A stretch of 12,445 nucleotides of DNA from MGBC114844 sp910585855 (GTDB lineage Bacteria; Bacillota; Clostridia; Lachnospirales; Lachnospiraceae): the NCBI GenBank assembly GCA_965646165.1, contig CBFFYP010000107.1, positions 1 to 12,445 on the forward strand, written 5' to 3'. The notes under the pieces were generated by a model, which did not search any database, had not been told where the DNA came from, and worked only from the letters and a program-made list of their open reading frames with translations. Shown piece after piece: positions 6,973 through 12,445 of this stretch. The position numbers were made by a program, and so were the translations under genes. How positions within the stretch are numbered: position 1 is the first letter of the stretch; each line of letters starts with the position of its first letter.

Positions 6973-8331
6973 CTATAGTCCTTCTCCATTTGTCTGAATG
7001 ATATCCCGATACCAAAAAGCTGAATCCTTTAAAATTCTCTGCTGTGTCCGATAATCCACATAGATCAATCCAAACCGCTCGGTATATCCCTTTGCCCATT
7101 CAAAATTGTCCATCAGTGACCATTGGAAATATCCCCTTATATCCACCTCATCCGCTGCCCTTTTTAATTCATGCAGATAACGGGCTAAAAAATCAATTCG
7201 ATTTGGATCATGTACTTTTCCGTCCAATGATACCGTATCATGACAGGAAAGCCCATTTTCTGTAATATAAATCGGCTTTTTATAGCGCTCATATAAAAAT
7301 TTCGATCCCCAGTAAAGACATTTCGGCGTCACTGGCCAGTCTATTGCCGTCTTAGGAAATCCTGCATAGCGCTGTACTTCCTCCGGTTTTCCTTCCTTTC
7401 CCATACGAACACATCTTCCGTTATAGATATTTTGACCATAAAAGTCAATCGGCTCTGCAATCAGCTTCCTGTCTTCCTCTGTTATCTTTGGAAGATATGC
7501 TTCATAAAGTTTTAAGCCTTCCTCTGGATAATGTCCAAGCAAAACCGGATCCGACCACCAAGATACATTCCATGTCCAATTCCTTTTATTCGTCTGCAAA
7601 GAAAACAGCATCTGTCTGGCTACCTCTATATCCTCTGGCGTATCTGTTTCAGGATAACACATCGATCCAGTCGGCGCATATCCAATCCAAACTGGCTGTT
7701 TCGCATACTGCCGAAGCATCTGTACTGCCCTTCCATGTGCTTTCAATACCTGATGTGCCATCTCAAAAGTGTCTCTTATCGGTGCTTGTATTCCGGGTGC
7801 ATGTTCTCCCCTTAAAAACCCCAATCCCACAAAACACTGCGGTTCATTTAATGTAAAAAAATGCCTTACTCTGTCACTAAACCGCTCTGCAATCAGTTTG
7901 GCATAAGCACCAAACCACTCTACTATCTCAGGATTCATCCACCCTCCACGCTTATATAATTCATAGGGCAATTCCCAATGATACAATGTCAGATAAGGTT
8001 CAATCTCATTTTTTAAAAGTTCATCTATCAATTCACTATAAAATGCAATCCCTTTTTCATTTACCGCTCCAACCCCTTCCGGCAGAACCCTAGACCAATC
8101 CACCGAAAAACGATACGCTTTTAATCCGATTTCTTTCATTAATTTAATATCTTCACGAAACCGATGATAATGATCACAAGCAATATCACCTGTATGTCCT
8201 TCTAAAATATGTCCCGGTTCTTTTGTATAAATATCCCAAATATGTTCCCCCTTTCCCTCTCCTTGCGTCATTCCCTCAATCTGATAGGCACTGGTTGCTG
8301 CACCCCATACAAAATCTTTTGAAAATCCCAT
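6973..8331 (-). CDS. bglA: Glycoside hydrolase family 1 beta-glucosidase
   Basis: A 452-residue retaining beta-glycosidase predicted to release terminal beta-D-glucose (possibly galactose) from cellobiose or aryl glucosides in the cytoplasm; there is no signal peptide. The N-terminus FVWGAATSAYQIEG (8-21) is the GH1 signature. The acid/base is Glu163 (TLNEP), the nucleophile Glu358 (YITENG), and the sugar-binding loop is WSLMDNFEWAKGY (404-416). The Glu-Trp in that loop fits free glucosides rather than 6-phospho-glucosides. I chose the ATG at 8331 because a strong AGGAGGAGAG lies just upstream and the protein then starts at the family's usual place; an in-frame ATG at 8373 would add 14 basic residues. 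It is monocistronic, with its own promoter and terminator. No PTS or permease gene is beside it. Confidence 0.95.
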   Translation of the reverse strand: MGFSKDFVWGAATSAYQIEGMTQGEGKGEHIWDIYTKEPGHILEGHTGDIACDHYHRFREDIKLMKEIGLKAYRFSVDWSRVLPEGVGAVNEKGIAFYSELIDELLKNEIEPYLTLYHWELPYELYKRGGWMNPEIVEWFGAYAKLIAERFSDRVRHFFTLNEPQCFVGLGFLRGEHAPGIQAPIRDTFEMAHQVLKAHGRAVQMLRQYAKQPVWIGYAPTGSMCYPETDTPEDIEVARQMLFSLQTNKRNWTWNVSWWSDPVLLGHYPEEGLKLYEAYLPKITEEDRKLIAEPIDFYGQNIYNGRCVRMGKEGKPEEVQRYAGFPKTAIDWPVTPKCLYWGSKFLYERYKKPIYITENGLSCHDTVSLDGKVHDPNRIDFLARYLHELKRAADEVDIRGYFQWSLMDNFEWAKGYTERFGLIYVDYRTQQRILKDSAFWYRDIIQTNGEGL

Positions 8332-8393
8332 CTCTCTCCTCCTTCTGGTTTCCTTTTTACCACTAATAAACATTCTTTGTTTTTCATTTTATA

Positions 8394-8442
8394 ACTTAAT
8401 TTAATAAAATTATTTAGTTAAAATATTTAGCTTAAATTAAGT
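8394..8442 (-). promoter_or_regulatory. Candidate operator with two palindromic boxes upstream of bglA
   Basis: Two copies of an 11-base near-palindrome, CTTAAWTTAA(G/T), lie at 8395-8405 and 8431-8441, with centres 36 bases apart. One touches the -10 region and the other lies downstream of the start point. Together they also form a longer inverted repeat (8394-8402 with 8434-8442). The position suits a repressor that responds to beta-glucosides, but the DNA is so AT-rich that chance palindromes are likely. No regulator gene is adjacent. Confidence 0.35.
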
Positions 8443-8468
8443 ATACATGCTTTTCTTTTATAAAGCAA
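8440..8468 (-). promoter_or_regulatory. Promoter of bglA
   Basis: On the minus strand, TTGCTT (8463-8468) and TATACT (8440-8445) are 17 bases apart, a good match to the housekeeping sigma-A consensus. It lies about 110 bases upstream of the chosen ATG, leaving a long AT-rich leader that carries the candidate operator boxes. Repeat copy B lies just upstream of it. Confidence 0.65.
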
Positions 8469-8497
8469 TATCTTTTCTTCAAAAAATCTTTTGGAGA

Positions 8498-8569
8498 GAG
8501 GATGTTAGAGGATGCCAGATTGTAAACCGGAACAGCAGGCTGCCTAGGGGTTTCGCATCTAGCGTCCTC
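8498..8569 (+). repeat. Dispersed palindromic repeat, copy B
   Basis: A short relative of copies A and C. It shares a 21-base exact core with copy A (8524-8544) and the same end motif (A/G)GCGTCCTC. Here the element is itself palindromic: 8508-8520 pairs with 8557-8569 with one G-U pair and one mismatch, and an AAACC/GGTTT inner stem follows. A GAGGATG direct duplication sits at its left edge (8498-8504 and 8508-8514). It lies 44 bases after the Rec2 stop and about 30 bases upstream of the bglA promoter, in inverted orientation to copy C at the other end of the recombinase operon. Confidence 0.75.
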
Positions 8570-8613
8570 CATTGAAAACCTTCTTCGTCTTTTATCATAA
8601 TATATCAGTTTTT

Positions 8614-10086
8614 TTATCCCTTTCTCATTCGAAACCGAATCATTATCTTTCCATATGAAAAAACAAGGATCTCTATAATTATTTCTCTAAGAAACCCTGC
8701 AAAAAATATTGGTTCTTCTAAATTTTGTATCTCTTTTTTGGGTATCCTTTTATATTTCTGTTTCTGCTCTTCTATTTTTTTATTATAATCTCCTTCACAG
8801 ATCCTGCTGGATTTCCAGCTTTCATAAAAAAAATACCGTTCTGCCTTTCTTCGTCTTTCCAATCTCTCTTGTTCTGCTCTCCAGCTTTCCCGCTTCCTTT
8901 GATTATAATTCTGGTACTGCCGATAACTTGATGCCCTATGAAATCCATGCACATTTTTCTCTAAAACCTGCTCTATTATTTTAAAAAGCTGTTCCTCTTT
9001 TATACCACTTTTTATACAAAGCGGATTTCTATTATAATAATAATATTTACAGAAAAAATAAGAACTTTTTTGCCCTTTTCTTTTCATCTTATGCCCACAC
9101 CCGCCGCAAACCACCATTCCCTTTAAATGAAAGAAAAAAGAATCTTTTATTTTCTCTTCTTCTCTTTTCTTTCCCTCTTTCTGCTGATACTCTTTTATCT
9201 GTACCAATTCAAATTGTTCCTTCTCTATAATTGCCTGATGTGTCCCTTTTATTTCGATCCATTGATCTGTTGTTGTTTTTCTGCGTTTTCTGCTTCCTGT
9301 CTGAACCGTCTGATACTTTCCAATTACCAAATTTCCTAAATACTCCCGATTGTGAAGAATTGCCCAAATCACTTCTGACTGCCAAATATGTTCTCCCTCT
9401 TTGCCATTTCTATAGTCAAGAGGAGAAGGGATCTGCCTGCTGTTTAAATATCTGGCAATCTCTCCTCCACTCTTTCCCTCGCTATGCATCTGAAAAATTA
9501 ACCTCACGATCTCAGCCGCTTCTAAATCTATTACCAAATGCTTTGGATCTATCATATCCTTTTTATAGCCATATGGTGCAAATGGCGCAAGATAATTTCC
9601 CTCTTTCCTTCTCTGAAGCAAAGCCTGTTTGATCTTCTTTGAACCCTCCTCACTAGAATAATCATCCAATATATTCTGTATCATACAAATTCCACTGTCA
9701 CTTTGCCTGTTAAAACCATTACATATCACAGCATCGTTTGGGTTTCTGTCATATCCATTGTTTACAGCGATAAAACGAATTCCCTTTTCCAAAAACCTTT
9801 TCTCTATATAATCACTAACCTTTTTATAATTCCTCCCAAACCTCGAAAAATCCTTTACCAAAACTACCTGAATCCGCCCATATTCTATATCCGAAAAAAG
9901 CCTCTTAATCCCCGGACGATCAAAATTCTTTCCACTATATCCATCATCAATATATTCTGCTACTTCTTCCTTCAAAAGCCCATAATCCCCTAAACTTTGC
10001 TGCAAAAGTTCTCTTTGTGACTGAATACTATTACTCTCTTCTACCTCTTTATCCGCCTTCGATAAACGCAGATAAAATGCCAGCAT
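8614..10086 (-). CDS. Large serine recombinase (Rec2)
   Basis: A 490-residue serine recombinase. The catalytic serine is Ser9 (FYLRLSK), followed by DDGYSGKNFDRPG (47-59) and VLVKDFSRFGRN (75-86). The helix after the catalytic domain reads LDDYSSEEGSKKIKQ (140-154) rather than the usual YSRDIS-KI form, so this copy is divergent there. The DNA-binding domain covers about 165-300, the zinc ribbon has Cys327, Cys330, Cys346 and Cys357, and a basic coiled coil follows. The start ATG has AGGGGGAG six bases upstream, overlapping the stop of the 67-residue gene, so the two are coupled. It is the last gene of the operon and looks intact. Partner sites are not visible. Confidence 0.93.
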   Translation of the reverse strand: MLAFYLRLSKADKEVEESNSIQSQRELLQQSLGDYGLLKEEVAEYIDDGYSGKNFDRPGIKRLFSDIEYGRIQVVLVKDFSRFGRNYKKVSDYIEKRFLEKGIRFIAVNNGYDRNPNDAVICNGFNRQSDSGICMIQNILDDYSSEEGSKKIKQALLQRRKEGNYLAPFAPYGYKKDMIDPKHLVIDLEAAEIVRLIFQMHSEGKSGGEIARYLNSRQIPSPLDYRNGKEGEHIWQSEVIWAILHNREYLGNLVIGKYQTVQTGSRKRRKTTTDQWIEIKGTHQAIIEKEQFELVQIKEYQQKEGKKREEEKIKDSFFFHLKGMVVCGGCGHKMKRKGQKSSYFFCKYYYYNRNPLCIKSGIKEEQLFKIIEQVLEKNVHGFHRASSYRQYQNYNQRKRESWRAEQERLERRRKAERYFFYESWKSSRICEGDYNKKIEEQKQKYKRIPKKEIQNLEEPIFFAGFLREIIIEILVFSYGKIMIRFRMRKG

Positions 10087-10097
10087 ATTTTCTCCCC

Positions 10098-10301
10098 CTA
10101 ACTTTCCTCACCTTTTAATCGAACTTTCTGTACTTCTTCAAATAACTCAACTGAAATAATCACCGGGTAAACATATTCTGTTTCTATCCATTCCGCTCTT
10201 GCCGTCTTTTGGCGTTTCTGTCCTTTATAAAAACACTGTTTCGATTTACAGCAGCTTTGTACCCCTATATAAGCCCGATTTGCTTGTGTTGTACCCTGCA
10301 T
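10098..10301 (-). CDS. Recombinase-domain mini-protein between Rec3 and Rec2
   Basis: A 67-residue protein that aligns to the middle of the neighbouring recombinases rather than to a separate family. Tyr11-Ile-Gly matches the YLG/YTG turn, Trp38-Ile-Glu matches WIEIK, and the end PVIISVELFEEVQK (46-59) matches AIIEKEQFELVQ. The spacing Tyr to Trp (27) and Trp to Phe (16) is identical in Rec2. It therefore corresponds to the C-terminal part of the recombinase DNA-binding domain, without catalytic domain or zinc ribbon. Its ribosome binding site overlaps the Rec3 stop, and its own stop overlaps the Rec2 site, so the three genes form one coupled unit. It may be an accessory DNA-binding or dimerising factor, or the remnant of a fourth recombinase; the intact coupling favours a used gene. 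Confidence 0.75.
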   Translation of the reverse strand: MQGTTQANRAYIGVQSCCKSKQCFYKGQKRQKTARAEWIETEYVYPVIISVELFEEVQKVRLKGEES

Positions 10302-10310
10302 AACTTTATC

Positions 10311-11849
10311 CTATTCTCTAAATTTCCAGACAATCTCTATTCTATCCGATTTACTAACCCAAACCGTCTGTACCAACTCCTTTAACAATTCCCTCTTTTG
10401 CTCGTTTCCAATCTCTCCTCCCCAATCCATACCATCACTTTGCAATAATACTACCCGTTTCAACAACTCCCGATACCATTTTTCCAATTCATCATACTGC
10501 CTCTCCAATTCTTTTTGCTGCTTTTCTGCCTCCTTTTTCCGGGTCAAATACTCCTGCTGCAAAATATGCCCTTTTGCATATTCCTCAAATATAACCATCT
10601 GCAATGTTTTATACCTTTTTCTCTCCATCTGATACCTTTTTTCCGCCCTTTGCAATTCCTTTTCTACCCGCTGCTTCTCTCGAAAAACAAACTGTCCCTT
10701 CCACTGTACCTGCATCCGAAAAGAACAAAACAAAACTCTTTCCAAATCCCTTTCCATTATTCGAATATCTTTACAAAAAATATCAGAAACCGTCTTTTTC
10801 GTAGGACAAAAAAAATAAGCCTCTTTCCCTCTTGATCGCTGCAGTGTTCTGCCACAATAAGCACACTGAAAAAAACTATAACCTCTCCGCTTCTGCCTTT
10901 TATTCAGTCCAGACTTTTTATCTAATCCAAAATTTTTTTCATATAATTCTTTTCTCTGCACCTGTCCAAATAACTCTTTTGATACAATCGCTTCCTGTGT
11001 ATTTTCCACTACAATCCACTCTGACTTATGAACAGCCTTCGTTTCCTTTGTCAATAAATCCGTTCTTCTCTTACCACTAATCAAACAACCAGTATACCGC
11101 TCATCCGATAAAATCCGTCTTACACTCTCCTGTGTCCAATAAGTAATTGTCCCCGCCGTATTCCATCCCCTTATTTTATCTGTATTATTTTCCCTTCGAT
11201 ACATTAACGGCGAAGCTATCTTATCCCGATTCAATCTAGAAGCAATTTCCACAGCAGAAATCCCTTCCGCCGCCATAGAAAAAATCCGGCGCACAACCTC
11301 TGCCGCAGGTTCATCAATCACCAATTTATTCTTCTCTGTCTGCGACCGCCGATACCCATAAAAAGCAATCGCACAAAGATATTCTCCCCTTTGCATCTTC
11401 ACCCGCTGCACACAGCGAATCTTTTCCGATATATCCCTGCTGTACATCTCACCAATCATTGCCTTTAACGATACCTCTAACCCAACCGAACTGCCTCGAC
11501 TTTTTCCACTGTCATAATTCTCATTTACAGCAATAAAACGCACTCCCAAAAGCGGAAAAACCTGATCCAAATAATTTCCCACTTCAATCAAATTACGCCC
11601 AAATCGAGAAAAATCCTTTACCATAATACATGTTATTGTATTTCCGGCAAGAGAAAGCAATTTTTGAACTCCGGGACGACAAAAATTCATCCCACTATAC
11701 CCATCATCACAAAATTCCACTATCTTACATCCCAAAAACTCCCGATGCATCCGAACAAAATCATATAACAAATCTCTCTGATTCTGAATACTGCAGCTTT
11801 CTCCTTCACAGGTATCTTCATCAGAAAGCCTCATATAAAAAGCAATCAC
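10311..11849 (-). CDS. Large serine recombinase (Rec3), GTG start
   Basis: A 512-residue serine recombinase starting at a GTG with AGGGGG six bases upstream. The open frame continues upstream to an ATG at 12095, but those 82 extra codons lie in repeat DNA, and the chosen start aligns with the start of Rec2 (FYMRLSD against FYLRLSK). Catalytic Ser9, DDGYSGMNFCRPG (48-60), IMVKDFSRFGRN (75-86), and MYSRDISEKIR (135-145) are all present. The DNA-binding domain covers about 155-300, the zinc ribbon has Cys329, Cys332, Cys348 and Cys359, and a long charged coiled coil (about 375-475) leads to IEIVWKFRE. It is the first gene of the operon. Pairs or triplets of adjacent serine recombinases are known from integrative elements of Firmicutes, where they can act together. 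Confidence 0.93.
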   Translation of the reverse strand: MIAFYMRLSDEDTCEGESCSIQNQRDLLYDFVRMHREFLGCKIVEFCDDGYSGMNFCRPGVQKLLSLAGNTITCIMVKDFSRFGRNLIEVGNYLDQVFPLLGVRFIAVNENYDSGKSRGSSVGLEVSLKAMIGEMYSRDISEKIRCVQRVKMQRGEYLCAIAFYGYRRSQTEKNKLVIDEPAAEVVRRIFSMAAEGISAVEIASRLNRDKIASPLMYRRENNTDKIRGWNTAGTITYWTQESVRRILSDERYTGCLISGKRRTDLLTKETKAVHKSEWIVVENTQEAIVSKELFGQVQRKELYEKNFGLDKKSGLNKRQKRRGYSFFQCAYCGRTLQRSRGKEAYFFCPTKKTVSDIFCKDIRIMERDLERVLFCSFRMQVQWKGQFVFREKQRVEKELQRAEKRYQMERKRYKTLQMVIFEEYAKGHILQQEYLTRKKEAEKQQKELERQYDELEKWYRELLKRVVLLQSDGMDWGGEIGNEQKRELLKELVQTVWVSKSDRIEIVWKFRE

Positions 11850-11893
11850 CAAATTCCCCCTAACAAAAATTTTAAATTTTAATTTTCTCAAAA

Positions 11894-11972
11894 AGGACGC
11901 CAGATTCGAAAACGATGGGCAGCCTGCTGTTCCGGTTTCCAAAAAGCAAGAAGTTCTAAAACTTCTGCCTTT
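11894..11972 (-). repeat. Dispersed palindromic repeat, copy C
   Basis: Reverse-complement match to positions 1-79 with three differences. On the minus strand it carries the hairpin AGAAGTT/AACTTCT, the GCAGGCTGC core and the TCTGGCGTCC end. The end motif lies 45 bases upstream of the Rec3 GTG. With copy B it brackets the recombinase operon as an imperfect inverted repeat, the end motifs pointing inward. Confidence 0.85.
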
Positions 11973-12081
11973 CCATTCATCCAACCGGACAGACCGGGGC
12001 GCAATTCGCCCTCCTTTCAGCCAAAGCAGAACAGGTGTAAGGAAGGATTTTATCAGCCATAAGATAGTCGCTTTCCTATTA
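11973..12081 (-). other. Upstream part of the repeat unit, open but probably non-coding
   Basis: On the minus strand this region carries an open frame from an ATG at 12095 that runs through copy C into Rec3. A homologous ATGTTTAGC-like start region seems to begin again on the plus strand at the right end of the window (GGGGCGTGTTTAGCCCGGA, 12420-12438), so the frame belongs to a repeated DNA unit. I see no ribosome binding site that would favour its use. I treat it as non-coding repeat DNA. Confidence 0.5.
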
Positions 12082-12178
12082 TCCGGGCTAAACACGCCCC
12101 TTTTTTTTCACACCCTGCATGAAAGCAGGATGTGAAAAAAATCTTAGGTTTTCGAGCAGAAGTTCAAGAACTTCTAAC
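12082..12178 (-). repeat. Inverted repeat L with a long hairpin
   Basis: This arm matches the reverse complement of 12342-12437 over about 95 bases with scattered differences. It contains GGGCTAAACACGCCCC, then a hairpin (12109-12118 with 12125-12134) extended by a run of T on the 5' side and A on the 3' side, then a second hairpin of the AGAAGTTC type that begins copy D. The T-then-A order means the runs pair with each other, so this is a long stem and not a terminator. A G-U pair on the minus strand replaces a C-A mismatch on the plus strand, which favours minus-strand folding. Confidence 0.7.
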
Positions 12179-12224
12179 TTTTTTCCAAAGTCACTGCAGG
12201 CTGCCCATCGTTTTCGAATCTGGC
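12156..12224 (+). repeat. Dispersed palindromic repeat, copy D, diverged
   Basis: This copy has the same plan as A and C: hairpin AGAAGTTC/GAACTTCT, a T-rich linker, and then 29 bases identical to copy C (12196-12224), ending in TCTGGC. The linker and central part differ, and the end motif GTCCT is replaced by TGTTT. Its left hairpin is shared with inverted repeat L. Confidence 0.7.
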
Positions 12225-12341
12225 TGTTTCTTGACCCCGGAACAAAAAAGAATGGTGTTTAGAAAACATCGTTTCTACCGCTATCTAGTCAACAGCCAGA
12301 GGCGGTTTGCTCCTGTCCTTTGCCAGCGACTTCGGAGAACG
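12225..12341. other. Non-coding centre of the right-end inverted pair
   Basis: No open frame of note. Small potential stems are visible, for example GGTGTT with AACATC around a short loop near 12253-12270, and CCGC with GCGG (12279-12304). It does not match any RNA family that I recognise. It lies between inverted arms L and R and may be part of one folded unit with them. Confidence 0.35.
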
Positions 12342-12437
12342 GTTAGAAAGTCTTGGACTTCTGTGGAAACACCTAGAATTTTTTGCATATCCTGCTTCTA
12401 TGCAGGGTATGCAAAAAAAGGGGCGTGTTTAGCCCGG
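12342..12437 (+). repeat. Inverted repeat R with a long hairpin
   Basis: Inverted partner of 12082-12178. The hairpin here is GCATATCCTGC (12385-12395) with GCAGGGTATGC (12402-12412). Relative to L, one C-G pair has become U-A with both sides changed, and the U-G pair is kept on this strand. The AGAAGTT/AACTTCT-type stem has changed to GTC/GAC, again keeping pairing. The arm ends in GGGGCGTGTTTAGCCCGGA, the start of the unit that leads into copy C on the other strand, so another such unit probably continues past the window edge. Confidence 0.7.
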
Positions 12438-12445
12438 AGGATAGA

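Noticed and set aside
8332..8373. Upstream ATG for the beta-glucosidase
   Set aside because: The 14 added residues are basic and encoded partly by the strong ribosome binding site of the downstream ATG, which fits the family start.
12101..12141. Rho-independent terminator
   Set aside because: The hairpin has T on its 5' side and A on its 3' side on both strands. A terminator needs T after the stem, so these runs only lengthen the stem.

Overview
The window looks like chromosome of a low-GC Gram-positive anaerobe, most likely a Lachnospiraceae-type Clostridium relative. The evidence is the AT-rich spacers, strong purine-rich ribosome binding sites, a DUF4397 protein, a clostridial pyridoxamine kinase, and several large serine recombinases of the kind common in that family. 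Every gene I can support reads on the minus strand, so transcription runs from right to left. The family assignment is inference from protein flavour; no rRNA or other marker is present.

Layout from left to right. 1-90: a copy of a dispersed palindromic repeat. 339-2154: a pyridoxamine kinase followed by a DUF4397 protein, with a terminator downstream. 2155-2824: no gene, but two facing copies of a compact, apparently structured element of about 165 nt (2251-2416 and 2678-2845). 2825-5042: an operon of ECF-like sigma factor, putative membrane anti-sigma factor and small alarmone (ppGpp) synthetase, with a good promoter at 5120-5148. 5138-6812: a serine recombinase overlapped by a 59-residue acidic protein that resembles TnpW. 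6973-8331: a GH1 beta-glucosidase with its own promoter, candidate operator and terminator. 8614-11849: a tightly coupled operon of two serine recombinases with a 67-residue recombinase-domain mini-protein between them. 11850-12445: no gene, but several repeats, two of them forming a diverged inverted pair.

The gene groups are functionally separate: vitamin B6 salvage, stress signalling with an alarmone output, beta-glucoside hydrolysis, and two site-specific recombination loci. What links the window is the non-coding DNA. The two 165-nt elements differ in their terminal stem by four double substitutions that all keep base pairing, which points to a selected folded RNA (or single-stranded DNA) with a likely pseudoknot. 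The recombinase operon is bracketed by inverted copies of another repeat, and almost the whole window lies between 79-bp inverted copies of it (positions 1 and 11972) that differ at three positions.

The best candidate for something undescribed is the paired structured element at 2251-2845. Next come the recombinase operon with its mini-protein and the repeat cluster at the right end.
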